A stretch of 64,000 bases of DNA from Alphaproteobacteria bacterium 46_93_T64 (GCA_002163135.1 MAAN01000041.1:219635-283634); one strand, 5' to 3'. Positions 1 to 9,376 are shown, numbered from the stretch's first letter. A program made the numbers and translations. The notes: a model not told the origin generated them from the sequence alone.

Positions 1-237
1 GCCTCCAAGCCACAACAAATTGATTTTATAGGCAATCAAGCCGGTGGTCGTGTCTTTCTATTCTTAAACACAGATGATTTCTGGCGAGATTACGATCAGA
101 TGGTTGAGAAAGGCATAAAGTTTATCCGGCCGCCAAAAGAACAAGACTATGGGACCGTGGCCGTATTCGAAGACCTTTACGGCAATCAGTGGGACTTACT
201 TCAATTGAAAGACGAGCACCCTCTAGCTCATAGATGA
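1..237 (+). CDS. VOC (glyoxalase/bleomycin-resistance) family protein, C-terminal part
   Basis: The reading frame is open from the first base and ends at a TGA at 235-237, leaving 78 residues; the start lies outside the window. The pattern of a dioxygenase-like metal-site fold is visible: a segment ending in GRVFLFLNTDDF, a helix (YDQMVEKGIKFI), the PPKEQDYGTVAVFEDLYGN turn and the terminal WDLLQL strand. This closing pattern (GxxAVFxDPxGNxWdL) is typical of single-domain VOC proteins, in which the Glu before DxxGN is normally a metal ligand (here FED). The substrate cannot be told. The gene is followed by 127 bases before the next gene on the same strand. Confidence 0.7.
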   Translation, partial: ASKPQQIDFIGNQAGGRVFLFLNTDDFWRDYDQMVEKGIKFIRPPKEQDYGTVAVFEDLYGNQWDLLQLKDEHPLAHR

Positions 238-364
238 TCCCGCATCATTTCAAACAATCTTAGATCTTCTTTTCTGATAGCGGAAAACCTTCCCGATCAA
301 TAACAATACGACTAAAATAAATCAAATTTGACAGCACACCACAGGCTCTTTGAAGGAATAACGA

Positions 365-1000
365 ATGATCGATTTATATACGTGGACCACACCGAATGGC
401 CGAAAAATTTCTATTTTGCTGGAGGAATTGGGTCTGGAATATTCAGTGCATTCCATCAACATTACAGAAGGGGAACAAAATACAGAAGAGTTCCTCAAGA
501 TAAGTCCTAACAACAAAATACCGGCGATTGTTGATCATGACACAGGCATAACTTTGATGGAATCCGGTGCGATCATGCTCTATTTAGCCGAAAAATCGGG
601 CAAATTTTTGCCGACAAGCGTTAAAGAGCGTTGGGAAGTTACAGAATGGCTTATGTGGCAAATGGGCGGTTTAGGTCCAATGCTTGGCCAAGTGCATCAT
701 TTCACCAAATTCAACCCCGGTAAGGCTCCATATGCGCAGGACCGGTATTTGACCGAAGCCATGCGGATCTACGACGTTCTGGATAAACGGTTAGAAGGGC
801 AGAATTATATTGTGGGCAATGAATACAGCATCGCCGATATGGCAATCTGGCCTTGGGTGTCTCGTTTCGAATGGCAGACTATTGATTTGGACAAATTCCC
901 AAATGTGAAACGCTGGTATAAATCAATTGCGGCACGCCCTGCGGTTCAAAAAGGGTATCATGTTCCGAAATTTACTCAGGATATTCCTGTCCCTGCGTAA
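365..1000 (+). CDS. yfcG: Glutathione S-transferase, YfcG/nu-class-like disulfide-bond oxidoreductase
   Basis: A 211-residue protein with the two-domain GST layout: a thioredoxin-like N-domain (about 1-80) and an all-helical C-domain (about 87-205). The opening TWTTPNGRKISILLEE and the SPNNKIPAIVDHD segment with its cis-Pro match the YfcG type, whose members act as glutathione-dependent disulfide reductases with a Thr/Asn-based active site. ESGAIMLYLAEKSG is the glutathione gamma-Glu binding segment. YIVGNEYSIADMAIWPW is the N-capping box of the C-domain. The ATG at 365 follows an AAGGA ribosome site about ten bases upstream. The family assignment is firm; the in vivo substrate is not known. 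Confidence 0.85.
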   Translation: MIDLYTWTTPNGRKISILLEELGLEYSVHSINITEGEQNTEEFLKISPNNKIPAIVDHDTGITLMESGAIMLYLAEKSGKFLPTSVKERWEVTEWLMWQMGGLGPMLGQVHHFTKFNPGKAPYAQDRYLTEAMRIYDVLDKRLEGQNYIVGNEYSIADMAIWPWVSRFEWQTIDLDKFPNVKRWYKSIAARPAVQKGYHVPKFTQDIPVPA

Positions 1001-1005
1001 TTTAT

Positions 1006-1040
1006 ATGGCATCGTGTTCAGGCGTTAAACACGATGCCAT
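1006..1040. terminator. Perfect 13-bp stem-loop between convergent genes, likely bidirectional terminator
   Basis: ATGGCATCGTGTT (1006-1018) and its exact complement AACACGATGCCAT (1028-1040) flank a nine-base loop. It sits five bases after the GST stop codon and 22 bases from the end of the convergent FAH-family gene. There is no strong T-run on either side, only AT-rich flanks, so the terminator role rests on position and stem strength. Confidence 0.6.
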
Positions 1041-1061
1041 TAATCTCCTGAAGATACGCGG

Positions 1062-1760
1062 TCATATGACAGCAACCTTGAAGTTATCGAAACCATCTAT
1101 TTTGCACACCATCACATCGCCTTTTTCAACGGCAGCAACACCAGCGGGCGTCCCTGAAAAAACCAGATCTCCGGCGGCCAATTCGTAGTATTCCGAAAGG
1201 TAAGCGATCATTTCAGGAATTTTCCAGATTAGCTGATTAAGATCTCCTGTTTGTCGAACTTTATCGTTCACAGACAATTCAATTCTACCAGTTGAGGGGT
1301 GGCCTATTTCGGATGCCTGAACAATTGGTCCCATAGGCGCAGAATGCTCAAACGCTTTTCCTATCTCCCAGGGACGTCCCATCTTCTTCATCTCTCCCTG
1401 AAGATCTCGGCGTGTCATATCCAATCCGAGCGCATAGCCGTAAACGTGAGCTAGCGCGTCTTCAATCGCGATATTAGTGCCGCCGGCTTTGAGGGCCACA
1501 ACCAATTCTATTTCATGGTGCACATCGCTTGTTTTCGCCGGATAAGGAAATGTTCCTGAAAAATCGAGGTTATCTGGATTTTTTTGAAAAAAGAAAGGAG
1601 GCTCACGATCTGGATCATGGCCCATTTCAATTGCATGGGCAGCATAGTTACGCCCAATACAATATACTCTTCGTACTGGAAAAAGCTGTTCTGCGCCTTT
1701 AATAGGCGCGCCAACAATTGCAGGTGGCGTAACGACATATTCACTTGCAATAGGACTCAT
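1062..1760 (-). CDS. Fumarylacetoacetate hydrolase (FAH) family protein, fumarylpyruvate-hydrolase-like
   Basis: 232 residues, the usual length for small FAH-fold hydrolases that cleave C-C bonds of acylpyruvates (or decarboxylate oxaloacetate) with a divalent metal. VYCIGRNYAAHAIEMG near residue 32 is the family entry motif. FFFQKNPDN and the HHEIELVVAL segment carry the metal-binding acidic residues, GLDMTRRDLQ supplies the third metal ligand (Asp), and LVFSGTPAGV is the closing motif. Start context is the ATG at 1760. It is separated from hmuV by about 100 bases and is not obviously part of the haem operon. Similar proteins are annotated as NagK or YcgM; the sequence does not decide between these. 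Confidence 0.8.
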   Translation of the reverse strand: MSPIASEYVVTPPAIVGAPIKGAEQLFPVRRVYCIGRNYAAHAIEMGHDPDREPPFFFQKNPDNLDFSGTFPYPAKTSDVHHEIELVVALKAGGTNIAIEDALAHVYGYALGLDMTRRDLQGEMKKMGRPWEIGKAFEHSAPMGPIVQASEIGHPSTGRIELSVNDKVRQTGDLNQLIWKIPEMIAYLSEYYELAAGDLVFSGTPAGVAAVEKGDVMVCKIDGFDNFKVAVI

Positions 1761-1859
1761 GATCGTTCCTCTTGTATCTCTCGATATTAAGGACTGAGTG
1801 TAAGATCAATAACTGCAATTTTCTATGTAAATGAGGCTGCGAAATTGAAACAATGTCGT

Positions 1860-2600
1860 TCAAAGCATAACTTGCGATCTATTTATGTCGTACAGTGCAC
1901 TTATTGTATCAACATTAATAACATCGTCACTGGGACCCGCGGCGAAAGTTCGTCCAGTATCTAGGAGCAGTGCTTTATCAGTCATGCGCTTGGCCAGCTG
2001 TAAATCGTGTAGGATGACGACGACTGCATAATTCTTTTGTGACACTAGAGTTCTACAAATATCAAACAGCATGAACTGATGTTTTAAATCGAGTGCGGAG
2101 GTGGGTTCGTCCAAAAACAAGACACAATCTTGCTGATCCCAGAGCTGTGCGAGAATACGGGCCATGTGGACACGTTGTTGTTCTCCGCCGGATAAAGTTG
2201 AAATTAGTCGTTTTTCAAGATGAGAAACTTCAGTTAATCGCATTGCTTCGCGTGCAATCTCAACGTCCCGCTCTTTCTGTCCAAAACCGGAGAATTGTCC
2301 ACGCCCCATGGCCGCTACTTCCAACGTTGTGAAAGGGAAGTTTATCGAGACACTTTGTGTAAGGACTGCACGTTTGGAGGCAAGGTCTGTCAAACTGTAG
2401 GATGCAAATGTTTTTCCCATTAAAAAAACATCCCCCTTCGTTGGTTTTTCATACCCTGAAAGACATTTCATAAGTGTAGATTTTCCGGCTCCGTTCGGGC
2501 CCAGAATTGCAAAGATTTCTCCTGATTTAATTTCTAGCGATACACGGTCGAGGATCGTTTTTCCGTGAATAGAAAAGTTTAGATTATCTGCCTTTAACAT
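1860..2600 (-). CDS. hmuV: Haem ABC transporter ATP-binding protein HmuV
   Basis: A 246-residue ABC ATPase that would power haem import across the inner membrane together with HmuU. Walker A is GPNGAGKST (around residue 34-42), the signature is LSGGEQQR, Walker B is VLFLDEPTSALD and the switch His is in ILHDLQLA. These features and the FecCD-type permease two bases upstream place it in the haem/cobalamin/siderophore subfamily. It is the last gene of the minus-strand haem operon. Length and motifs are complete. Confidence 0.92.
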   Translation of the reverse strand: MLKADNLNFSIHGKTILDRVSLEIKSGEIFAILGPNGAGKSTLMKCLSGYEKPTKGDVFLMGKTFASYSLTDLASKRAVLTQSVSINFPFTTLEVAAMGRGQFSGFGQKERDVEIAREAMRLTEVSHLEKRLISTLSGGEQQRVHMARILAQLWDQQDCVLFLDEPTSALDLKHQFMLFDICRTLVSQKNYAVVVILHDLQLAKRMTDKALLLDTGRTFAAGPSDDVINVDTISALYDINRSQVML

Positions 2601-2602
2601 TT

Positions 2603-3646
2603 CTAGTTACCGTTGCTATTCTGTTTGATTAGAAGCCAGAGAAAAAAAGGACCACCGACAAGGCTGGTCAAGACGCCAACCGGCATCTCTGATGGTGCAA
2701 CTATGGTTCGTGCGATAGTGTCAGCAAACAGGAGCAACGCGGCCCCAAGAAGCGCAGATGCAGGTATCAGCAACTTATGATCAGCGCCAAAAAGAAGTCT
2801 TATCAGATGCGGAACAACAAGACCTATAAATCCAATGATACCGCTGACCGCAACCGCGGCACCGACACACAATGCAGACGTCAAAATGATGGTCCGTTTC
2901 AACTTATGTGTATCGACACCAATGTAGGCGGCGTTTTCCTCGCCGAGTAATAACACATTTAGCTCACGGGCTTTTTTTGTTAAAAACCACATGCTTGGAA
3001 GAATTATGGATAAGCACACGAGCACGGGCTCCCACATGGCGCCGCCCAAGCTACCCATGGTCCAAAAAGTCAAAGCTCTTAATTGTTGATCGTCACTGAT
3101 GAAGGTAAGAAATCCAGTTCCAGCGAATGTCAGGGCATTAATAGCGATACCAGCAAGTAACATGTGGGTAACGGAGAAAACACCGGTTAGGCGTGACATG
3201 CGCAAAATAACAAGGCTTGTAATCATACCACCCACAAAGGCCGCGATCCCTAGGCTATAGAGACCCAAAAAGCCGTATGCGGGTCCTATTACGACGATCA
3301 TGCATGACACGGCAAGTGCGGCGCCACCTGTTATTCCAATTAGGCCTGGATCAGCTAGTGGATTTCTGAATAATCCCTGCATTGCAGCGCCTGATATTCC
3401 AAGCGCGGCGCCAACGACAACAGCTAACAAGACACGAGGCAAGCGAATGGAAAGCAAGATCATTTGGTCAAACTCAGATAGGTCGAAAAACAATATATCC
3501 GGTAAACTAATGGAAATTGCGCCGATAGAAGTTGCAATGAGAACGATTAGAGAAAGGATAAGTGAAAGACAAACTAGAATAACAAAAGGGTTTTGCTCTC
3601 TTTGCCATAGAAGGCTAAACCGACGCCACTTAACTGTTCTAATCAT
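2603..3646 (-). CDS. hmuU: Haem ABC transporter permease HmuU (FecCD family)
   Basis: A 347-residue inner-membrane permease with about ten hydrophobic segments. Family marks include LRLPRVLLAVVVGAALGISGAAMQGLFRNPLADPGLIG after the first helices and the late GIIGFIGLVVPHLIRLLFG coupling region, both characteristic of FecCD/BtuC permeases. The start overlaps the end of hmuT by eight bases and the gene is followed by hmuV after two bases, indicating translational coupling. It forms the membrane channel of the HmuTUV importer that moves haem from the periplasm to the cytoplasm. Confidence 0.92.
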   Translation of the reverse strand: MIRTVKWRRFSLLWQREQNPFVILVCLSLILSLIVLIATSIGAISISLPDILFFDLSEFDQMILLSIRLPRVLLAVVVGAALGISGAAMQGLFRNPLADPGLIGITGGAALAVSCMIVVIGPAYGFLGLYSLGIAAFVGGMITSLVILRMSRLTGVFSVTHMLLAGIAINALTFAGTGFLTFISDDQQLRALTFWTMGSLGGAMWEPVLVCLSIILPSMWFLTKKARELNVLLLGEENAAYIGVDTHKLKRTIILTSALCVGAAVAVSGIIGFIGLVVPHLIRLLFGADHKLLIPASALLGAALLLFADTIARTIVAPSEMPVGVLTSLVGGPFFLWLLIKQNSNGN

Positions 3647-4484
3647 CAGCGTTCAGCCGTTTATTAAGCTCTAACGCCGCTGCTGCAGATCGCGGGCCAA
3701 ACCCGAGTAACAAAAGCCCATCCATATCAATTACATTTCCGGACTTAGCAGCAGGAGTGAGGGCAAGGCCGGGTAATTTGAAGAGAGCTTCATTGCCGCC
3801 AATTTGTTTTAAAGTCCGGCTCGTAATTAGTATGAATTCAGGAGAAAACTTTACAACCGCTTCGGGAGACAGAGGTTTGTATCCAGTATATGCGTTAGCT
3901 ACATTTATTCCGCCTGCAATTTCAATAATACTATTTGCTGATGTCTCGCTCCCTGCGGCCATTGGGGTTGAACTTCCATGGCTCATTATGAACAATACTT
4001 TTGGTTTGTTTGTTTGCACCGAAGTTGTTGCTTTAAGTTGCTCAAGCGACGCATCAAATTTTCCAACAAGTGTTTTTGCCGCCGCATTTACATTGAGTAT
4101 TTTACCAAGTGTTAAAATATTTTCGCGCGTATCCTTCATCGATTTTGCTGATTTTAAGCGGTTTATCTGCACGCCAGTTGACGAAATCTGCTTTATGACG
4201 GAAGGAGGACCTGCATCTTCTGTCGCGATGATTAAGTCCGGCTTTAGTGATAAAACCCCCTCTACGGATAGGGCTCTTTGGTACCCTGTTTTAGGGAGGC
4301 TGGCGGCGGATGGCGGAAAATAGCTGGTCGTATCACTTCCAACAAGCCTGTAACCAAGCCCTAGGGCATATATGGTTTCTGTAAGAGCGCCGCCAATTGA
4401 CACAATTCGGCGATCCGGCTGGTGGGCATGGCTGACATTAATGGATAAAATCAGAAATATTGTAGTGAGGATAAATTTCATCAT
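3639..4484 (-). CDS. hmuT: Periplasmic haem-binding protein HmuT
   Basis: 281 residues with a clear signal peptide (hydrophobic stretch in residues 4-18, likely cleavage after NVSHA). The mature protein begins RRIVSIGGALTETIYALG, the usual opening of cluster A-III (BtuF/HmuT) binding proteins, with SLKPDLIIAT and the C-terminal GFGPRSAAAAL segment typical of HmuT. It should receive haem from the outer-membrane receptor and deliver it to HmuU. The start overlaps the exbD stop (ATGA arrangement) and the end overlaps hmuU. Confidence 0.9.
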   Translation of the reverse strand: MMKFILTTIFLILSINVSHAHQPDRRIVSIGGALTETIYALGLGYRLVGSDTTSYFPPSAASLPKTGYQRALSVEGVLSLKPDLIIATEDAGPPSVIKQISSTGVQINRLKSAKSMKDTRENILTLGKILNVNAAAKTLVGKFDASLEQLKATTSVQTNKPKVLFIMSHGSSTPMAAGSETSANSIIEIAGGINVANAYTGYKPLSPEAVVKFSPEFILITSRTLKQIGGNEALFKLPGLALTPAAKSGNVIDMDGLLLLGFGPRSAAAALELNKRLNADD

Positions 4485-4906
4485 TTTGTCTCTTGTTGCA
4501 TCAAAATATTTGCGGCTTTGATGCCCTTGGATTGAAGGAATGTGAGGACATTCAACAGTCGTTCTATGGAGGCAGATTTATCTCCTGCTACGACAAGTTT
4601 GGGATCCGGTTTCGTACGCAGTGTCTGTAAAAGATCTGACTTGAGTTGCTGAAGGGTGGAAAATTTCCTGCCATCAATAGCATAGCCCTCAGCCCGTATT
4701 TCAAGCATGATATGCTTTTGCGGCGTAGGAAGAGTGGTTTCCTCGCTGACATTTTTAGGGAGCGTCAGATCCAGAGATCTGTACGAGGCTCCCGCCGATA
4801 GAATGAAGAAAACCAGTAGGATGAACAATATGTCCAACAAAGATGTTAGATCTGGAATTGACGAGATTTCCGACTCGTCAGATCCATTGCCATCTAACGT
4901 GATCAT
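4481..4906 (-). CDS. exbD: Biopolymer transport protein ExbD, operon-encoded
   Basis: 141 residues with the ExbD/TolR layout: a short cytoplasmic N-terminus, a single membrane helix (about 20-40) containing the proton-pathway Asp in IPDLTSLLDILFILLVFF, and a periplasmic domain. With ExbB it makes the proton-driven motor that energises TonB. The gene overlaps exbB by four bases upstream and hmuT downstream, so it belongs to the haem operon and probably serves HmuR specifically. Confidence 0.88.
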   Translation of the reverse strand: MITLDGNGSDESEISSIPDLTSLLDILFILLVFFILSAGASYRSLDLTLPKNVSEETTLPTPQKHIMLEIRAEGYAIDGRKFSTLQQLKSDLLQTLRTKPDPKLVVAGDKSASIERLLNVLTFLQSKGIKAANILMQQETK

Positions 4907-5487
4907 GATGCAACCCGATTTGGCGACCTGATATTTTCAAGGTTGTTGTTTTCGAAATATTCCAGATCAAAATTAATCGATTGTGCGTTTAAAGATGAAA
5001 GCGTGCTGCCTAATACCTTGTTTCGCCAAGCGGTTAAAAAACTGGACACAATCACGGCCGGAAGGGCAATCATCAAACCAATAGCGGTGGTGAGCAATGC
5101 TTCCCATAACCCGTCAGCAATCATATTCGGTGTGACAGGGTTTGTTGTAACTGCGATTACTCGAAATGCTTCGATTATGCCGAGAATAGTTCCCAATAAA
5201 CCACATAAAGGGGCAAGGGCCGCGATTAATCGTAGCATAACCAGACCTCGATCATAAGGCGCTCTAGCTTTTCCAAGCTCCAGAGTTACGATCTCATCAC
5301 GCAGATTTCTCGGCTGATGTTTGTGAGACCATAATATGGCGGATATATCTTTGAGGAGTTGCCCATTGTTAAAGCTCGTGGTTAGGATAAATGCCACCCG
5401 TTCCAAAATGATCATTGTCGCCAAAATGGAGCAACCCAGTAATGGCCACCCCATAATGCCAAGTTTATAAAAAGTCTCAGGCAGCAT
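4903..5487 (-). CDS. exbB: ExbB-like MotA/TolQ/ExbB proton channel protein
   Basis: 194 residues with an N-terminal membrane helix (about 8-30) and two further helices after residue 85. RLIAALAPLCGLLGTILGIIEAF and the later LWEALLTTAIGLMIALPAVI are the signature stretches of the MotA/TolQ/ExbB family; the Thr in LLTTAIG lies in the proton pathway. It is slightly shorter than Escherichia coli ExbB. The start overlaps hmuS by 11 bases and the end overlaps exbD, so all three are probably translated from one message. Confidence 0.87.
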   Translation of the reverse strand: MLPETFYKLGIMGWPLLGCSILATMIILERVAFILTTSFNNGQLLKDISAILWSHKHQPRNLRDEIVTLELGKARAPYDRGLVMLRLIAALAPLCGLLGTILGIIEAFRVIAVTTNPVTPNMIADGLWEALLTTAIGLMIALPAVIVSSFLTAWRNKVLGSTLSSLNAQSINFDLEYFENNNLENIRSPNRVAS

Positions 5488-6547
5488 CTGAAAGTTTCTT
5501 CGCTGGAAGACTGTTTACAATTTCACGCCAAAGCTCCAATTCAGGGTCGCCTGGTTTACGTTTCCCAAATAATGTAGCGATGATCTCCCCGTGTTTATCA
5601 AATAGCTCAACGGCCGTAACAGTGCCGTCCTCAGTCGGTTTTTTAGTAACCCAGACCCGGGCAATATCGTCTTCATTTAGATGCAGATTGAACATTGGAT
5701 CGAGCACATTGAACCAGTTATCAAAATCTACGAGTTTTTTAACTGTGCCCGTATGTATTTGAATGCAGCCCCGGTTGCCAACGAAGACCATGATTTCACA
5801 GTCTTTATCCCGTGCAGCTTTCATCACATCACGTACAGATGTTAGTGGCACTTCGTAAGCAAAATCCTCGCCTATTTTTCGAAAACCCTGTTCTCGTCCA
5901 ACACCATATTTTTTAAGCATTGGAAAAAATGCATGCGTGTCTTTTAAATTTTCCCAAGAGGAGCGGAACCCTGCCCAGTCAATTTCAGTATCAGGCTGAT
6001 CGCTTTGTGCTGCTGCGTATTGCTCGATTTCAAGTGGAGAAGTTTGATCGTCTGATTTGAAGTTTTCCACCAACGCTACATATGCGTCGTCTATGGATTT
6101 ATTGGTCATATATATCTTGTGGATTGCAGTTCCTGATTTATCGAAAAACTGAATACTTTTTCTTGGGCCAGTCTTTGTGTTTTCACTTACCGCAAAACAA
6201 TGGGCCCAATGCATCATGAACAGTCTTAAATCAATATCTGGATTTACGAAAAGACCTGTTTTCATTTTTCCATGGGTATAAAATTGCGCGTTGTTGTAAA
6301 TACCCTTGCGCTCATGAACGCAAGATTGATTGCGCGTAAGAGCCATAACTTCACCGAGAAGATGTATCTCTGCCAAAATTTCCTGAGGCTTTTTGTTCAG
6401 GCGTAGAACGCCCTCGCCCATTTGACAGGCTAAAAGTTCGACCTCAGATACGCCCAGAATTTCAGCGGCATTTCTAATGCGCAATTCCGGGTTTTGATCT
6501 TTCAGTTTGTTGTATTTTGCCTTTAGTTCTGTGAATGTCGATTGCAT
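5477..6547 (-). CDS. hmuS: Haem-degrading/haem-trafficking factor HmuS (HemS/ChuS family)
   Basis: About 356 residues from the ATG at 6547, which lies one base after the tonB stop (TGAAATG) with GAGAG upstream; an in-frame start further upstream would run back through tonB and is less likely. It has the duplicated HemS fold: N-half with RIRNAAEILGVSEVELLACQ and C-half with a matching HFM-type arrangement. The segment QFYTHGKMKTGLFVNPDIDLRLF contains a conserved haem-contact region. HemS/HmuS proteins bind cytoplasmic haem and in some species open the ring. It would handle haem delivered by HmuTUV. Confidence 0.9.
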   Translation of the reverse strand: MQSTFTELKAKYNKLKDQNPELRIRNAAEILGVSEVELLACQMGEGVLRLNKKPQEILAEIHLLGEVMALTRNQSCVHERKGIYNNAQFYTHGKMKTGLFVNPDIDLRLFMMHWAHCFAVSENTKTGPRKSIQFFDKSGTAIHKIYMTNKSIDDAYVALVENFKSDDQTSPLEIEQYAAAQSDQPDTEIDWAGFRSSWENLKDTHAFFPMLKKYGVGREQGFRKIGEDFAYEVPLTSVRDVMKAARDKDCEIMVFVGNRGCIQIHTGTVKKLVDFDNWFNVLDPMFNLHLNEDDIARVWVTKKPTEDGTVTAVELFDKHGEIIATLFGKRKPGDPELELWREIVNSLPAKKLSDAA

Positions 6548-6548
6548 T

Positions 6549-7349
6549 TCATTCTCTCTTTCTATTAATGACAAAGCGTACGGGTACGCGAACCCAACTT
6601 TTGATTTTTTGACCATTGCGAACCAATGGTTCGAATTCCCATTTTTTTACGGCTGAAAGCGCAGCTTTATCCAGAAGTCGATGTCCGGAAGAGTGTTCGA
6701 TTTTCAACGATTGCGGTTGACCACTGGGTAAAATCAAAGCCGCAAGGGTCACCACACCTTGTTGTCCGAGTTCAAACGCACGCCGTGGATAACGCGGGGC
6801 TGTCCGTTTTCGGTAATTTGCTTTGTGAATTACCGTTGAAGCGTCTTTTCCTTTGTCGGCTGCAATTGGATTTGCCGTAGCTACAGATTGAGTTCGAACC
6901 TTTGGAGGTGCTACTTGTTTGGCAACCTGCTTGACTGGCTTTTGAATTGTTTTTGGAAGTTCCTTAACAGGATTTGGTAAAATTGGTTTGTGTGAGATTA
7001 AGCGCGGGGTGGGAATTGTTCGAGAGGATTCAGCCAGCGTCTTAGGTTTCGGGGCTATTATTTTCTCAGGCGCGTTTTCTACTGCAATTATCTTAGAAGC
7101 AACCGGTTCTGGTGCCTGCACGGTTTTAGGTTGGGGTTTTATTGGAGCGATAGGGGGGATTGTTGGTTCGACAACAGGGGCTGCAATCGACAAGATCGTC
7201 ACCTTGATGCGCTCGACTGTGGGGAATTCAATAACTTTTGACGACATATTGAAATATGTCAGCGCATAGATATTGGCCATTAACGACAGAGCGAGTAGCC
7301 CGCTCCATCGTACAAAATTTACAATATCTATGCTGAGGGTTCTTACCAT
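6549..7349 (-). CDS. tonB: TonB energy transducer, operon-encoded
   Basis: 266 residues: an N-terminal membrane anchor (about 13-33), a long Pro/Lys-rich periplasm-spanning linker (about 60-170, with many KP, PKP and APK steps) and a C-terminal TonB domain beginning RYPRRAFELGQQGVVTL and ending WVRVPVRFVINRKRE. The C-domain contacts the TonB box of HmuR. The start overlaps the end of hmuR by seven bases and hmuS follows after one base. A private TonB within a haem operon is known in several alphaproteobacteria. Confidence 0.9.
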   Translation of the reverse strand: MVRTLSIDIVNFVRWSGLLALSLMANIYALTYFNMSSKVIEFPTVERIKVTILSIAAPVVEPTIPPIAPIKPQPKTVQAPEPVASKIIAVENAPEKIIAPKPKTLAESSRTIPTPRLISHKPILPNPVKELPKTIQKPVKQVAKQVAPPKVRTQSVATANPIAADKGKDASTVIHKANYRKRTAPRYPRRAFELGQQGVVTLAALILPSGQPQSLKIEHSSGHRLLDKAALSAVKKWEFEPLVRNGQKIKSWVRVPVRFVINRKRE

Positions 7350-9376
7350 TTATAAGACACTTTGGCAGCAAAGTTACGACCTTCTTCGGGCAGGGAGGCA
7401 AAACGTTTGCTGTAGCGTTTGTCAAAGATATTTTCGATTCCAAAATCTAGTGTTAGATTTTGCAGGGTGCCGTCGGACGGTGCATATCGATAGTAAAGAT
7501 CATGCACACTGTATCCACTGCTTGCCAGGTCGCCAGAGCTAACTTTGTCGTTTTTATCAACCAATTTGGCACGCCACCCGACAACCGATGAAATTTCGGT
7601 GATGTCGTAACTGATGTCGGACGTGAAAGTGAGCGGAACATTGTTTGAAAGATATTCGCCGGTATCTCCATTTTCGGCTTCCGTGTAGGACGCACCAAAT
7701 TTCGCTGTGATCGGTTGGAAGCTATATTCTGCTTCAACTTCCCAGCCCCATAACTTGGCTTGATCAATATTAGAATTATCAGTAGTGCCGCCAAAGACAT
7801 CGACCTCTTGTGTTATGAAATCCTTTCCTCGGCTCATATGTAATGCACCCTTTAACCGAAGCTTGTCCGTATCGCTGGCCAAGCCGTTAAAACGGATGCC
7901 TGAACCGATCTCCAAAGTGGTAACTGTCTCTGGTTTCAGGTCAGGGTTCGGGATGAAGAAGTTATCCGGAACGGGTCCGCCACCTGGGAAATGAAGGCCC
8001 GATGGATAAAGCTCAGTCATGTTTGGTGCGCGAAATGCTTGCGCTAAACTCCCGAAGAAAACAAGATTTTCATTGGGGTTATAACTAAGGGCGAGCTTGG
8101 GTGAAATTGCACTCTCATTTTGACTATTTCCTGCTTCGTCATCACTTCTATAACTATCGAAACGCGCGGCTGGAATTATCAGGAATTTCCCGATACCGGT
8201 ATCAAGTGTGATTTCATCTTGTATATAGGCGCCCATACTCAGTGCTTCTGCATTTGGGACGCCGGGACGTGTGCCATCACCAGTTGACGTGCTAGTACCG
8301 ATTTGCTTGTCTTGATAAATCTCTAAACCGTAAGAAACGGTTTGCGAATGTGATCCAGAATATTCAAACTTACTTTGATTGTCGGCGGTAAATCCGAGTG
8401 TAGTGAGCTCTCGAACTTGAACGCGCCCAAGGTTAGATCCGGTTATGTCTTCCTCTTCAACGCTGGTATTATTTGCATAGGCATGTAGTTTTAAGTTTAA
8501 CCAATCATTGTCTGGATTTTCGTAAATATATTTGGCGCTTATCTGCTGGTCGCTAACTACCTTTTCTAAAAGAGGATTGGATGATGAAATAGATCCGGCG
8601 CCGTTATTGGGTTCTTGCCCATCATTGTTGCTACCTTTGTACTGAAATTTGACAGTGTGCCAGTCAGCAGCAGTTACCCCAGCTTTTAAAAGTGTGGAAA
8701 TGAGATTGTCTTCTGTTGCCAACTCGTCCCCACTGCCTACTCGGATATCACCGGAAGATCGGAAACTAATACTGGCAAGTACATCAAGGTTATCAGCGCG
8801 ACCATATGATGTGATCGTTGAGGATAATTCCTCGTTTGCGCTTCTGTAACCCGCAGATATTGTCGTCCCAAAACTTTCACCGGGCTTCAGAATGTCCGAT
8901 GCGTCTTTAGTCTCGAACGCGACAACTCCGCCAATGCCGCCGCCTCCATAGATGGCGGACGCTGCCCCTTTAACGATTTCGACTCTTTTCAGTAAAGCCG
9001 GGTCAATAAAAATGCGCCCGTCATGGACAGATTCAAAATTTTGGCGCCTTCCATCAATCAGCGTAATGATTGATTCAGCGTCAAATCCTCGAATAGCAAT
9101 TGTTTGCCCATTTCGGCGAGGGCCGTTCACTACATCGACGCCGGGCACCATTTTCAATAAATCATCTATATCGCTTGAAAGCGCTGTGCCGGGAGCTTCC
9201 GGATCAATAGTTGAGACCATTCCTGGGACATCAAACGTGGATTGTGCGCTTCGTGTCGCGTAAACAGTGATGGCGTCAAGTGTGGAGGACGCGTCTGTTT
9301 CTTCTGCAGAAACAGGCGTTAAAAGCGTCGTTGAAAGAAGCGCAGCCGCAAACGGCACGCAAGACATAATTCGCAT
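7343..9376 (-). CDS. hmuR: TonB-dependent outer-membrane haem/haemoglobin receptor HmuR
   Basis: 677 residues with a signal peptide (cleavage likely after PVSA), a TonB-box-like DAITVYATR, a plug domain (about 50-160, with QTIAIRGFDAESIITLIDGRR and GGIGGVVAFETKD) and a 22-strand barrel ending in aromatic KVSYKW, the usual outer-membrane insertion signal. FRAPNMTELYPSG and NPDLKPETVTTLEIG are the FRAP and NPNL boxes found in haem and haemoglobin receptors. The first large gene of the operon, 84 bases after hemP. The exact ligand (haem, haemoglobin or other haem protein) is not decided by sequence. Confidence 0.92.
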   Translation of the reverse strand: MRIMSCVPFAAALLSTTLLTPVSAEETDASSTLDAITVYATRSAQSTFDVPGMVSTIDPEAPGTALSSDIDDLLKMVPGVDVVNGPRRNGQTIAIRGFDAESIITLIDGRRQNFESVHDGRIFIDPALLKRVEIVKGAASAIYGGGGIGGVVAFETKDASDILKPGESFGTTISAGYRSANEELSSTITSYGRADNLDVLASISFRSSGDIRVGSGDELATEDNLISTLLKAGVTAADWHTVKFQYKGSNNDGQEPNNGAGSISSSNPLLEKVVSDQQISAKYIYENPDNDWLNLKLHAYANNTSVEEEDITGSNLGRVQVRELTTLGFTADNQSKFEYSGSHSQTVSYGLEIYQDKQIGTSTSTGDGTRPGVPNAEALSMGAYIQDEITLDTGIGKFLIIPAARFDSYRSDDEAGNSQNESAISPKLALSYNPNENLVFFGSLAQAFRAPNMTELYPSGLHFPGGGPVPDNFFIPNPDLKPETVTTLEIGSGIRFNGLASDTDKLRLKGALHMSRGKDFITQEVDVFGGTTDNSNIDQAKLWGWEVEAEYSFQPITAKFGASYTEAENGDTGEYLSNNVPLTFTSDISYDITEISSVVGWRAKLVDKNDKVSSGDLASSGYSVHDLYYRYAPSDGTLQNLTLDFGIENIFDKRYSKRFASLPEEGRNFAAKVSYKW

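Noticed and set aside
6548-6616. A longer hmuS N-terminus reaching back into tonB
   Set aside because: The 23 extra residues would overlap the conserved tonB C-terminus, while the ATG one base after the tonB stop has a GAGAG site and gives the usual length.
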